The notes: a model not told the origin generated them from the letters alone. 64,000 nt of DNA from Salvelinus alpinus (GCF_045679555.1 NC_092094.1:37092430-37156429), one strand, 5' to 3'; numbered from the stretch's first letter, positions 11,283 through 25,418 are shown. A program made the numbers and translations.

Positions 11283-12703
11283 CTAATTGTCCTCTTTTAT
11301 TTCAGACTCCAGTGCAAGATTTTCCATCTTTTTCTTCTTGTACTGAATGTCTATGTCTGCCAGTTCTATTTGGCGCCGGAGGTGGTTGCCATACAACTTT
11401 CTGATAGCTTGTGAGCTCTGTGAACACAATACAATTAGCGCAGCTGGAATTTGGCAGGATGTGGTGTCCTTTTATTAATACGCACTATGTTGCCAGGCTG
11501 GTTTTCCAACTGTATAGCATCTGGGTCCTGTAAAAGAAATTAGATTTTTTGATTTTGATGAGGACTCCTCACCATTGTAGAGTAAATAGTACTTTCACAG
11601 TCTTAACATGATACCTCATGCCTTCTGGAATCCAGAGAGATGGTCGTCTCCTCATCATCGTCTCCATCATGTGCTGTTGCTGCTGCACTGGGGCCTTCAC
11701 CCTATCACATTTAATCGGATTCATATTGAAGCTAGTAGACAAGACATGCCAGGCCTACAGTATGCCTTTGATGGAGTACTCACTGGATCAGCATCGTCTG
11801 GTGCTTGTGCTGGTGGCTCTAACAGGAACACAGTGCTGCCAGACACTGCAAGGCAATAGGTAAACCAAAGTCAGACAGTCCAAATTGATTCAATATGAAT
11901 GTGGTTGTATCCCATGTAGAGATGGAAGGACATACCTTGAATGAAGCGGGTGGCATCTTGGGAGGAACCTATGCTCGTCTCTTTCCCCCCAGGGATCCCC
12001 TCTAAGACGGGCCTGCCTTTATTTAGCTCCAAGGCCATGTCCTCTGCTGGGGTAAGGTCAGCCTTTGGTGACCCACCACCCGTGCCTTGTCTGTGGGTAT
12101 TCTTTTTCACTGCTAAAACAGTACAGACAATGTGTGAGCAGGCACCTTCTGGGTACAATATATGCTTGTGCTTTGTTAAATATTAGTCAGGGACCATACC
12201 ATTCTGCAGAATGTTCTTGTATTTGATTTTGACCTGCTGCCATGTCCGTTTTGGCCCGTTCATGTTTAATCTACACACACACATTTAATGGAGTCACACT
12301 GCAAAAAATTACTTGGTATTTTTGTCTTGTTTTCAGTAAAAATATCAAAAAATTTATCATAGCTTTATACAGTGTGATGGAGTTACTTTACACAATTTCA
12401 CTCATATCTGCAGTGCATTTCAATTAAAAATTTAACCGTTTCATAATTACAGTACAACTGCATTTTTGGAGATGTGAATTAAATATTTGAATTGTAATTG
12501 TGATGTTTCAGCGGAGCGGTGAGTGTGTAATTGTGCACTACTTACGCATTCAGGCGGTCTGCAATACTTTGCCACGCTTTTTCTCTTTGCTTTATCACTG
12601 TGGCGGTGTTGCCTTTCTTCTTAATTATATCTTTTACCTCCTCGTATGCCTCCATGAGGATTTGTGCTTCCGACGGGGAAAAGTACGCGGCTCTAGTTGC
12701 CAT
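11283..12703 (-). pseudogene. Myb/SANT-like DNA-binding partner of the Harbinger transposase
   Basis: Seven exons are readable on the minus strand: 12703-12546 (MATRAAYFSPSEAQILMEAY), 12270-12200 (ALNMNGPKRTWQQVKIKYKN), 12112-11936, 11845-11784, 11701-11615, 11527-11486 and 11417-11283. Each has AG acceptors and GT donors, and phases are consistent. Exons 1-2 form the Myb/SANT-like domain, the middle is acidic and low complexity, and the last exon encodes a charged helix (RRQIELADIDIQYKKKKMEN). A shortened A run near 11295 shifts the frame and gives a premature TAG at 11283-11285. In Harbinger elements this protein is known to aid transposase nuclear import and DNA binding. Confidence 0.75.
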
Positions 12704-12927
12704 GGTAAATCAGTTAATCTGTGATCTGTGGCGGGGTCTATTTGAGTGAGCCGTGAGCGCGCACCTATCCAGGATTGGTTTCACCTGGCTTAATGAATCC
12801 GTGTCTGCTCATCCTGGCTTGGTCTTTGTGCAACCAATTAAGCCTGGACGCACATGTTTTGGCTTCATTGAGCTCAGCTGAGTCATTTATCCCAGATGTC
12901 TTAATTCTACTTTTGTGCAACAGGCCC

Positions 12928-13440
12928 CTGTTAGTTCATATTCCTTGACAACATGATATATAGACCTAAGGCCGAGGCAATAAGAAAACAAAGTGGGCAG
13001 AATAAATTCAACCACACCATTGTTTCATCACAAAACTCGGTCCGGTGTAGTCCACAAAACATATTACATGTAACAAACAGTTACATCACTTACAGCATGG
13101 TCAAGCAAGTTAATGTTACTGACATTTTCAAGCTACTAGACAACTATATTGGTTTAGAACCACAGAGATGCAAATAAAACCCTCTGCTTCCACTATTCCA
13201 GCACCATTTCAACATTTCAACGTCATTTAATTACCTATGCTTAGTCTAATACAGTAACAACTGAAAGATACCAAAAATGATTTAGTCCTACCAACATAAG
13301 CTAAATATGATGTGGCTGTCCCTGTTAGCTACTGATTTCTGTGTGTGTGTGTGCGTGTGTTCAAGTAGAAAAAACATGTTGACTCACCCTACAGTAGAGA
13401 AACGCCAATACCACCCTCTTTCATGATGCTTAAATGTTTT
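12928..13440. other. no gene seen; flank of solo LTR
   Basis: AT-rich sequence with a short GT run near 13340-13360. It lies between the Harbinger terminus and the solo LTR, and may belong to the composite hAT-like element whose ends are at 9.23 and 17.29 kb. Confidence 0.3.
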
Positions 13441-13829
13441 TGTAACGGCTGTAAATGTCGTTCTCCTCCTCAGACGAGGAGGAGCATGGATCGGACCAAG
13501 ATGCGGATTGGTAAGTATTCATGATTTAATGGCAAACCAACAAACACTACAAATTAACAAAACAACAAACGTGACTAACCTGAAACAGTCCTGTGTGGCC
13601 CAAACGCTGACACAGGAACAAACACCCACAAAACACAAGTGAAACCCAGGCTGCCTTAGTATGATTCTCAATCAGGGACAACGATTGACAGCTGTCTCTG
13701 ATTGAGAATCATACCAGGCCGAACACAAAATCCCAACATAGAAATACAAACATAGACAACCCACCCAACTCACACCCTGACCAACTAAAATGAATACAAA
13801 ACAAAGGAAAACAGGTCAGGAACGTGACA
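13441..13829 (-). mobile_element. solo LTR (Ty3/gypsy-type) with GTTTT target duplication
   Basis: The plus strand begins TGTAACGGCTG and ends AACGTGACA, so on the minus strand the LTR starts TGTCACGTTCC and ends CAGCCGTTACA (TG...CA). GTTTT occurs directly before (13436-13440) and after (13830-13834), a perfect 5-bp target-site duplication. No internal region or second LTR is present, so the element was reduced by LTR-LTR recombination. It contains an internal palindrome-like pair (GATTCTCAATCAGGGACA and TCTCTGATTGAGAATC), as also seen in the 455-bp LTRs at 32.8 and 34.8 kb. Confidence 0.92.
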
Positions 13830-13834
13830 GTTTT

Positions 13835-14480
13835 ATGACTCTTTCACACAGTACACGCTTTAGTTTTTGTTGTCCTAGGCTACCTGACTAAAATTATTGC
13901 TCGCTAGCCTAACTTCCTTTCATGGGCAGTGATGCGCCAGGCCATTAGCCTCCTACATCTAGTTACATGTTGAACTTCCATACTCTCAGGCCAGGGGTAC
14001 AATGTATGAATTCATGGTTGGATTAGAATCACTGTTATAATCATTGGCCAGTACAAAGAATTCAGTTAAAAAAAGTCCTAATCCCTATCTCCATCCATGG
14101 CTGATTTAGAGATGCAACAATTCAAGTTTTTTTCTGTCAATGACATTTAGCTTCAGATGTGATGTGATTGGTGTGAAACCACCAGGACCATTCACAGCTA
14201 AGCTCACTCAGTTTAGCTCAACGTTGATTGGCTATTGTTTTATACTTTTTTTTGTCAAGGGAGGCCAAATGCTCGCCGTCTTCCTTTGCATTCATTGCTA
14301 CAGGGCGACAACAGTGTCCTACTCTTTTGGACCAGACAGCATCAGATAGATTGTCTACACATACTGAGACAGAGGGTGCGCTGTTCCGTTTGTTTGGATG
14401 CTTTCTCCGGTGAGATACATTCAGCCTCTTGCGAATTGAAGGACATTTATGAAACACAGAGAGACAGAATACATGATGAT
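13835..14480. other. unassigned, probable dispersed repeat
   Basis: No coding sequence. The part from about 14130 to 14450 (TGTGATTGGTGTGAAACCACC to CCGGTGAGATACATTCAGCC) looks like salmonid dispersed-repeat material, but I cannot name a family or find ends. Confidence 0.3.
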
Positions 14481-17195
14481 TAACGACCCATGGTGTAATT
14501 CTTGGAACTCAAGTCATTTTGTTCACCCGACTTAGAATACCTCACAATTAAATGCCAACCATATTATCTCCCAAGAGAATTCTCCTCCGTCATAGCCGTG
14601 GTTGTTTACATCCCACCTCAAGCTGAAACCTCGACGGCCCTCAAAGAACTTCACTGGACTTTATGCAAACTGGAAACCACATATCCTGAGACTGCATTTA
14701 TTGTAGCTGGGGATTTTAACAAAGCAAATCTGAGGACTAGGCTGCCAAAATTCTATCAACATATTGACTGTCCTACTCGTGCTACTAAGACTCTCGACCA
14801 TTGCTATTCAAACTTCCGGGATGGTTACAGGGCCCTCCCTCGCCCACCTTTCGGCAAATCTGACCACGACGCCATCTTACTCCTCAACATCCTATAGGCA
14901 GAAACTCAAACAGGAAGTACCCGTGCTTCGTACAATTCAATGCTGGTCCACGCTTCAGGATTGTTTTAATCACGTGGACTGGGATATGTTTTGGGTAGCG
15001 AGCGAAAATAGTCTAGACACATTCACGGACACGGTGACTGAGTTCATAAGGAAGCGTTTAGGAGATGTAGTACCCACTGTGACTATTAAAACCTACCCTA
15101 ACCAGAAACCGTGGATAGATGGTATGATTTGCACAAAACTGAAAGCGCGAACCACCGCATTAAACAATGGCAAGGGGACTGGTAATATGGCAGAACATAA
15201 ACAGTGTAGTTATTCACTCCGTAAGGCAATCAAACAAGCTAAACATCAGTATAGCGATAAAGTGGAGTCGCAATTCAACGGCTCAGACACGGGACGTATG
15301 TGGCAGGGACTACAGACAATCATGGACTACAAAAGGAAAACCAGCCACATCGCCGAGACCAACGTCTTGCTTCCGAACAGGCTAAACACATTCTTTGCAC
15401 GCTTTGAGGATAAAACAGTGCCACCGACACGGCCTGCTACCAAGAACTGTGGGCTCTCCTTCTCCATGACCGACGTGAGTTTACCCTCACAAGGGTGCCC
15501 GTCCAGATGGCATCCCTAGCCGCATCCTCAGAGCATGCGCAGGCCAGCTGGTTGGTGTGTTTACGGGCATATTCAATCTCTCCCTATCCCAGTCTGCTGT
15601 TCCCACATGTTTCAAGATGGCCACCATTGTTCCTGTACTCAAGAAGGCAAAGGTAACTGAACTTAATGACGATCGTCCCGTAGCACTCACCTCTTTCATC
15701 ATGAAGTGCTTTGAGAGACTAGTCAAGGATCATATCACCTCTACCTTACCTGTCACCCTAGACCCACTTCAATTTGCTTCCCACCCCAATAGATCCACAG
15801 ACGATGCAAACGCCATTACTCTGCACACTGCCCTATCCATCTGGACAAGGGGAATACCTATGTAAGAATGCTGTTTATTGACTCTAGCTCAGAATTCAAC
15901 CCCATAGTACCCTCCAAGCTCATCATTAAGCTTGAGGCCCTGGATCTGAACCCCACCCTGTGAAACTGGGCCCCCAGGTGTTAAAGGTAGGAAACATCAC
16001 CTCCACTCCGCTGATCCTCAACACTGGGGCCCCATAAGGGTGCGTGCTCAGCCCCCTCCTGTACTCCCTGTTCACCAATGACTGCGTGGCCAAGCACGCC
16101 TCCAACTCAATCATCAAGTTTGCAGACGACACAACAGTAGTAGGCTTGATTACCAACGATGATGAGACAGCATACAGGGAGGAGGTGAAGGCTCTGGGAG
16201 TGTGGTGCCTGGAAAACAACCTCTCACTCAATGTCAAAAAAACAAAGGAGATGATCGTGGAATTCAGGAAACAGCAGAGGGTGCACCCCCCTATCTACAT
16301 CGACGGGACCACAGTGGAGGAGGTGGAAATCTTCAAGTTCCTTAGCTTACACATCATTGCAAACTGAAATGGACCACTCACACAGACAGTGTGGTGAAGA
16401 AACCTCAGGAGGCTAAAGAAATGTGGCTTTTTTTACAGATGCACAATGGAAAGCATCCTGTCGGGCTGTATCACCGCCTGGTACTGCAACTGCATCGCAC
16501 GCAAACGCAAGGCTCTCCAGAGGGTGGTGCGGTCTGCTCAATGCATTACTGGGGGCAAACTACCCGCCCTCCAGGAAACATACAGCACCCGATGTCACAG
16601 GAAGGCCAAAAATATAATCAAGGACATCAACCACCCGAGCCACTGCCTGAGGTCAGTACAGGTGCATCAAAGCTGGGACCGAGAGGCTGAAAAACAGCTT
16701 CTATCTCAAGGCCATCAGACTGTTAAACAACCATCACTAGCACGTTAGAGGCTGCTGCCTATAGGCATAGGCTAGGAATCACTGGTCACTTTAAGGAATG
16801 GAACACTAGTCACTTATAATGTTTACATATCTGGCATTACTCATCTGATATGTATATATTGTATTCTATACTATTCTACGGTATCTTAGTCACTTAATAA
16901 TGTTTACATATCTTGCATTACTCATCTCATCTGTATATACGGCTTTTCTATACAATTCTACTGTATCTTAGTCGGTTCCACTCTGACATTGTTCGTCCAA
17001 ATGTATATAGTCTTAATTCATTCCTACTTAGATTTGTGTGTATTGGGTATATGTTGTGTAATTTGTTAGATATTACTTGTTAGATATTACTGCACTTTCG
17101 GAACTAGAAGAACAAGCATTTCGCTACACCCACAATAACATCTGCTAATCACATGTATGTGACCAATAAAATTATATTTTGATTTGATTTCATAC
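14481..17195 (+). mobile_element. Rex/CR1-like LINE, longer degenerate copy
   Basis: This copy retains the endonuclease (IKCQPYYLPREFSSVIAV, FIVAGDFNKANLRTRLPKFY, FGKSDHDAILLL at 14502-14897), then a linker, then reverse transcriptase. RT blocks include [20 protein letters not shown] at about 15635, [15 protein letters not shown] at about 15800, NTGAP then a stop before [17 protein letters not shown] at 16020-16090, and [20 protein letters not shown] at about 16120, with both catalytic Asp residues intact. At least five frame changes or stops split the ORF. It ends with GATTTGATTTC repeats near 17190. The endonuclease start is truncated. It lies inside the composite block. Confidence 0.85.
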
Positions 17196-17204
17196 ATTAT
17201 TTAG

Positions 17205-17290
17205 TATGTTTTTTAAGTGTATTTTATTGGTACATTTTGGAGGGAAGCCTGGCTTCCCTTGGCAACCATGAATACACGCCACTGACAGGC
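17205..17290. mobile_element. right end of the hAT-like composite element
   Basis: The minus strand reads CAGTGGCGTGTATTCATGG, then CCAAGGGAAGCCAGGC, the counterpart of the 9226-9305 end. To its right the outer LINE frame resumes (minus strand, ...DLKNFVENWNCL), matching the break at 9225. Confidence 0.4.
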
Positions 17291-20366
<3,076 letters not shown>

Positions 20367-20374
20367 CTCTAGAA

Positions 20375-20549
20375 CAGAGGTGTCAAACTCATTCCACGGC
20401 GGGCCGAGTGTCTACGGGTTTTTGTTTTTTCCTTTCAATTAAGACCTGGCGTTACTTACTAATTTGTGACCTTAATTCATCAATCAAGTCCAAGGCAGGA
20501 GTGAAAACTCATAGAAACTTGTCCTTCTGTGGAATGAGTTTGACACGTG
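20375..20549. mobile_element. 175-bp hAT-type MITE
   Basis: Left end CAGAGGTGTCAAACTCATTCC and right end GGAATGAGTTTGACACGTG are inverted repeats. They are flanked by CTCTAGAA (20367-20374) and GTCTAGAA (20550-20557), an 8-bp target duplication with one mismatch. No coding capacity. Both ends and the duplication length fit a non-autonomous hAT. Confidence 0.8.
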
Positions 20550-20557
20550 GTCTAGAA

Positions 20558-21413
20558 GGGGGGGGAGTAATGTTGTCAGACCAGCCTGTCCGCTCTGGGC
20601 CCTGCATTCCCTCAGCTCTCTGACTTCCACACCTCTCAGCAGGTTACCAGGCCGACCTGCTGACTCAGAGCAGCCTGGCTACCTACCTAGCATTCCTCTG
20701 GGCTTCACTCAAAGGATTCCTGTATGGTATATCACTGTATCGAGTGCAAGGCAAGTTGCTGTTGAGGTCCCACATGTCTTTTACTGGAGGATTCAGATGT
20801 TTCAAGTCAAGCATCAAAATAAAAAGAGACTTAACTCTGTGAGTAATGTTTGACAGTGATGGGCGACTCTAATATACTTTGTAGGAGGCAAACTAGGGCA
20901 TAGAGACAGTAGTGAGGGAAAACTACTTATGGATGGCCTAAAATCAGTCAGGTTGCCCAAAGGAGAAATACAGGCTTGTAACTCCTTCTTGTAATGTTTT
21001 TTGTCTGGTTGAAATGCCAAGCATGCCACATCATACATAAGCTTATTCAGCAGTTTGTGTCCCTTGAAGATAAAAAGTAGTTAGCTTATCTAATTGCTTC
21101 TTTGTTATTTTTTTTACTCATCCATAAATCTCTAACTTTTCAATGTGATTGACTGTGTGAGGATTCAAGATGAATTGACATAACTTAAATCTTCTCCCGG
21201 GATGACCCACTGTATGCTCCATTCTGTCACAGAACTTACAGATATTCTTCATTTGCACTGACATATTTCCTTGACCATCGACTTTAAAAAGTGGCAAACA
21301 TGAATGGTGAAAACAAGTCTTATTCTTGAAATTTGAGTGCTGTAACTGGAATGTGAAATGTCACCTGGTCACCATGGTTACATGACTGAAAGAGCTGCTC
21401 TTTGTTCTCCAGT
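20558..21413. other. no gene seen
   Basis: No domain-bearing ORF, repeat array or splice-supported exon recognised. Confidence 0.3.
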
Positions 21414-21965
21414 TCAATCAATCAAATGTATTTATAAAGCCCTTTTTACATCAGCCAATGTCACAAAGTGCTATACAGAAACCCAGCCTGAAACCCTAAA
21501 CAGCAAGCAATGCAGATGATGAAGCACGGTGGCTAGGAAAAAATCCCTAGAAAGGCAGGAACCTAGGAAGAAACCTAGAGAGGAACCAGGCTCTGAGGGG
21601 TGGCCAGTCCTCTTCTGGCTATGCCGGGTGGAGATTATAACAGTACATGGCCAAGATGTTCAAATGTTCATAGATGACCAGCAGGGTCAAATAATAATAA
21701 TCACAGTGGTTGTAGAGGGTCAGCACCTCAGGTTAAATGTCAGTTGGCTTTTCATAGCCGAGCATTCAGTTAGACAGCAGGTGCGGTAGGGAGAGAGACG
21801 AAAACAGCAGTTCCGGGACAAAGTAGCACATCCGGTGAACTGGTCAGGGTTCCATAGCTGCAGGCAGAAAAGTTTGAAACTGGAGCAGCAGCACGACCAG
21901 GTGGACTGGGGACAGCAAGGAGTCATCAGGTCAGGTAGTCCTGAGACATGGTCTAAGAGCTTCAG
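21414..21965 (-). repeat. dispersed salmonid repeat, probably a LINE 3' region
   Basis: The block opens with AATCAATCAAATGTATTTATAA, continues through CTAGAAAGGCAGGAACCTAGG, and has repeated-looking AGGAAGAAACCTAGAGAGG. It ends next to the LINE tail at 21970. The related segment at 47704-47903 lies in the opposite orientation, with CTTTATAAATACATTTGACTG. No ORF. Family identity uncertain. Confidence 0.5.
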
Positions 21966-21969
21966 TTAG

Positions 21970-23718
21970 TTTTTTATTTATTTTATTTAACCTTTATTTA
22001 ACCAGGTAGGCAAATTGAGAACACGTTCTCATTTACAATTGCGACCTGGCCAAGATAAAGCAAAGCAGTTCGACACATACAACAACACATAGTTACACAT
22101 GGAGTAAAACAAACATATAGTCAATGATACAGTGAAAAAAAATAAGTCTATATACAATGTGAGCAAGTGAGGTGAGATAAGGGAGGTGAAGGCAAACAAA
22201 TATATGTATAAATAAATAAAAATATAAAAAGGCCATGGTGGCGAAGTAAATACAACACAGCAAGTAAAATAAAAACTAAAAAACACTGGAATGGTTGGTT
22301 TGCAGTGGAAGAAAGCGCAAAGTAGAGACAGAAATAATGGGGTGCAAAGGAGCAAAATAAATAAATAAATACAGTAGGTAAAGAGGTAGTTGTTTGGGCT
22401 AAATTATAGATGGGCTATGTACAGGTGCAGTAATCTATGAGCTGCTCTGACAGCTGGTGCTTAAAGCTAGTGAGGGAGATAAGTGTTTCCAGTTTCAGAG
22501 ATTTTTGTAGTTCGTTCCAGTCATTGGCAGCAGAGAACTGGAAGGAGAGGCGGCCAAAGGAAGAATTGGTTTTGGGGGTGACCAGAGAGATATACCTGCT
22601 GGAGCGCGTGCTACAGGTAGGTGTTGCTATGGTGACCAGCGAGCTGAGATAAGGGGGGACTTTACCTAGCAGGGTCTTGTAGATGACCTGGAACCAGTGG
22701 GTTTGGCGACGAGTATGAAGCGAGGGCCAGCCAACGAGAGTGTACAGGTCGCAGTGGTGGGTAGTATATGGGGCTTTGGTGACAAAACGGATGGCACTGT
22801 GATAGACTGCATCCAATTTATTGAGTAGGGTTTTGGAGGCTATTTTGTAAATGACATCACCGAAGTCGAGGATTGGTAGGATGGTCAGTTTTACAAGGGT
22901 ATGTTTGGCAGCATGAGTGAAGGATGCTTTGTTGCGGAATAGGAAGCCAATTCTAGATTTAACTTTGGATTGGAGATGTTTGATGTGAGTCTGGAAGGAG
23001 AGTTTACAGTCTAACCAGACACCTAGGTATTTGTAGTTGTCCACATATTCTAAGTCAGAGCCGTCCAGAGTAGTGATGTTGGACAGGCGGGCAGGTGCAG
23101 GCAGCGATCGGTTGAAGAGCATGCATTTAGTTTTACTTGTATTTAAGAGCAATTGGAGGCCACGGAAGGAGAGTTGTATGGAATTGAAGCTCGCCTGGAG
23201 GGTTGTTAACACAGTGTCAAAAGAAGGGCCAGAAGTATACAGAATAGTGTCGTCTGCGTAGAGGTGGATCAGAGAATCACCAGCAGCAAGAGCGACATCA
23301 TTGATGTATACAGAGAAGAGAGTCGGTCCAAGAATTGAACCCTGTGGCACCCCCATGGAGACTGCCAGAGGCCCGGACAACAGACCCTCCGATTTGACAC
23401 ACTGAACTCGATCAGAGAAGTAGTTGGTGAACCAGGCGAGGCAATCATTAGAGAAACCAAGGCTGTCGAGTCTGCCGATGAGGATGTGGTGATTGACAGA
23501 GTCAAAAGCCTTGGCCAGGTCAATGAATACGGCTGCACAGTATTGTTTCCTATCGATGGCGGTTAAGATATCGTTTATGACCTTGAGCGTGGCTGAGGTG
23601 CACCCATGACCAGCTCTGAAACCAGATTGCATAGCGGAGAAGGTATGGTGGGATTCGAAATGGTCGGTAATCTGTTTGTTGACTTGGCTTTCGAAGACCT
23701 TAGAAAGGCAGGGTAGGA
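21970..23718 (-). mobile_element. RSg-1-like (L2-type) LINE, 5'-truncated copy
   Basis: The minus strand ends in CTACCTGGTTAAATAAAGGTTAAATAAAA, the 3' tail shared with the SINEs in this window. The body encodes the C-terminal two thirds of the reverse transcriptase. The 5' end is cut at about 23718, where the sequence changes to an oppositely oriented LINE fragment. It corresponds closely to the longer copy at 36.9-43.2 kb. Confidence 0.85.
22415..23632 (-). CDS. LINE reverse transcriptase ORF, 5'-truncated but open
   Basis: An open frame of about 405 codons from an internal Met, itself open further upstream to about 23718. Motifs in order: MQSGFRAGHGCTSATLKVIN, AAVFIDLAKAFDSVNHHIL, SMGVPQGSILGPTLFSVYIN, HLYADDTILYTSG (catalytic YADD intact) and YKYLGVWLDCKLSFQTHIKH, then a C-terminal region with FSAANDWNELQKSL. 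It would copy RNA into DNA at the nick, but the endonuclease domain and ORF start are missing, so it cannot be autonomous. The lack of stops suggests a relatively young insertion. The stop lies at the expected place compared with the copy at 37269. Confidence 0.85.
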   Translation of the reverse strand: MQSGFRAGHGCTSATLKVINDILTAIDRKQYCAAVFIDLAKAFDSVNHHILIGRLDSLGFSNDCLAWFTNYFSDRVQCVKSEGLLSGPLAVSMGVPQGSILGPTLFSVYINDVALAAGDSLIHLYADDTILYTSGPSFDTVLTTLQASFNSIQLSFRGLQLLLNTSKTKCMLFNRSLPAPARLSNITTLDGSDLEYVDNYKYLGVWLDCKLSFQTHIKHLQSKVKSRIGFLFRNKASFTHAAKHTLVKLTILPILDFGDVIYKIASKTLLNKLDAVYHSAIRFVTKAPYTTHHCDLYTLVGWPSLHTRRQTHWFQVIYKTLLGKVPPYLSSLVTIATPTCSTRSSRYISLVTPKTNSSFGRLSFQFSAANDWNELQKSLKLETLISLTSFKHQLSEQLIDYCTCT

Positions 23719-23721
23719 TAG

Positions 23722-23945
23722 ATATAGAACACGGCTGCTAGAATCTTGACTAGAACCAAAAAATGTGATCATATTGCTTCAGTGCTAGCCTCTCTACACT
23801 GTCTTCCTGTTAAGGCTAGGGTTGGTTTCAAGGTTTACCTGCTAACTTACAAAGCATTACATGGGCTTGCTCCTATCTATCTCTCCGATTTGGTCCAGCA
23901 GTACATAAATACACGGACCCTATGATCACAAGACGCAGGCCTCCT
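23722..23945 (+). mobile_element. LINE reverse transcriptase C-terminal fragment
   Basis: The plus frame reads ARILTRTKKCDHIASVLASL, then LPVKARVGFKVYLLTYKALH and GLAPIYLSDLVQQYI, a C-terminal segment typical of several fish LINEs. It abuts the oppositely oriented RSg-1-like LINE. Confidence 0.65.
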
Positions 23946-23954
23946 TATTGTTGA

Positions 23955-24445
23955 CCTTCCGGCTAGACAGTGACCTCAGACACAATCTTCGATGCGAGAA
24001 AGCTATATTTCTGAAGTACTGTGGTCAAGATGCTTGCTGGATTCATCGTGCTGGCATCTTCCTGGGGTCCTGCTGCTCCACAAGTGTACTTTCTGATTTG
24101 CTGAAGTACAAAAGACTTGCCTCCCTCATCAGTGGCTCCATTTCTGTTGAACGATGTGCCAGAGACCCACTTGGGTCCATCAGGTAAGCTGCGCAGGGGT
24201 TAGATCAAAGTTGGCTGCCTGAGGAGTCAGTATGCATGCGAAGTACTCACGCAGTGACTTCAGGAGGACCTGTGTCAACTGTTTTGCAACAGTAGTTGAC
24301 TGCAAGTCTGCCTCAAGGTTGAGAAGGCACGGCACCACATCAGACAGCGACTGGCTATCAGTTTGAAGTTGGTTGGTGTGGATCGCGAATGGCTCCAGCA
24401 ACTTCACAAGCTGTTCTAGCTTGGCCCAGTTAGGCTTCATGCTCA
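23955..24445 (-). pseudogene. hAT (ZBED-type) transposase fragment
   Basis: The minus strand encodes MSMKPNWAKLEQLVKLLEPF, then QTDSQSLSDVVPCLLNLEAD and LREYFACILTP. This is the hAT transposase region around the conserved W..L..L..L.PF motif. Further 3' the frame is lost, although a degraded C-terminal stretch (LMREASLLYFSKSE) is readable. Partial and isolated. Confidence 0.65.
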
Positions 24446-25200
24446 CCCTTAGATTTCTTCCCTGTTAGCTAGTGATCGCTAGTGATAGGGATGCACAAGA
24501 TAAGCCTATTTGAAACATCGGCATCTACTGCCAGCATATACCCGCCAGATTCAGAAGCTTGAAAACCCCATTTTATTTTTTCCCCAAAGTTTAGAAGAAA
24601 AAAACAAAAACACATTTATTTGGTTTTTATTTTAGTTAGTTTAGCAGTCAAAGATAATAGTTTCAGTATAGTTTTAGCTTTTCAAATGTTTTTATTTTTA
24701 TTTCAGTTTACAAAATAGTTTTTCAAATTGTTGTTTTTATTTTAGTTTCAGTTTTTGTTTACTATAATAACCTTGGCGCACGTGCACACACATACACACA
24801 CGCAAATGAGCTGGCTGTGAACTGATAGTTTTGTGAAGACATTTTGTATTGCTTATGTTTTTGCTGTTGTTGCAGCTGTTTTTATTAACCCTGTTTGAAG
24901 GGGTTAGTCAGTGATACATGTTTAATATTACATAACATGTCAAATGTGCCATGATTTTTCTCTCTCTCTTTCTGTCAGATAAAGGTAAAGGTACTTGGTT
25001 CTTCTTACATGTACTACTAAAGTCAAAGAAAAAGCATTGGATTGGGGTAAACATGGGCAAGAGAGTTTTCTTCCACCATATATCTTGCACCAGTCTAGGT
25101 GCTTATTCTTTAAATCCAAGTCACATAAGGATTAATTTATAATGTAAACCTAACCATGTCCTGGCCAGTTGTATGGAGTTCTCTATTGGACAAAAGCCTG
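24446..25200. other. AT-rich sequence, no gene
   Basis: It contains runs of TTTTATTTTAGTTT-like words (24590-24770) ending ATAACCTTGGCGCACGTGCACAC. A partly complementary A-rich block at 25610-25800 ends ATAACCTTGGTGTGCACGCG. No coding sequence. Confidence 0.3.
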
Positions 25201-25206
25201 TAATAG

Positions 25207-25418
25207 CATGGGCAGCGCCATTGAGGACTTTCACCATTTTGATTTAGTCAACTGGGCGGGACTTCCAACTTCATTGGCTAATCCCTCCTGATGACCTGGT
25301 TGGCATGACATGATGACCCGGTTGGAGTCGTGACAAAAGGGATCAGCCAATGAATTTTACTTGTGAAAAATAACATTTACTATTTCAAGATGGAGATGGC
25401 CTTAATGGCGCTGCCCAT
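25207..25418. mobile_element. imperfect long palindrome, MITE-like
   Basis: ATGGGCAGCGCCATTGAGG near the left end is answered by CCTTAATGGCGCTGCCCAT at 25400-25418, 18 of 19 in reverse complement. Inside, TTCATTGGCTAATCCC pairs with GGGATCAGCCAATGAA, and GATGACCTGGTTGG with a later reversed copy. The whole could fold into a roughly 100-bp-arm hairpin. No ORF, and target duplication not identified. Confidence 0.6.

Larger units (their letters stand above)
9866..12927 (-). mobile_element. PIF/Harbinger DNA transposon, 3'-truncated, with two genes
   Basis: Two minus-strand genes typical of PIF/Harbinger elements lie in tandem: a Myb/SANT-like DNA-binding protein gene (11283-12703) and a HARBI1-like transposase gene (9866-10912). 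The right terminus is placed near 12927, where GGGGCCTGTTGCACAAAAG on the minus strand looks like a terminal repeat start. The left terminus is missing because of the deletion joining it to the Tc1 half copy. Both genes are broken, so the element is inactive. Confidence 0.75.
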
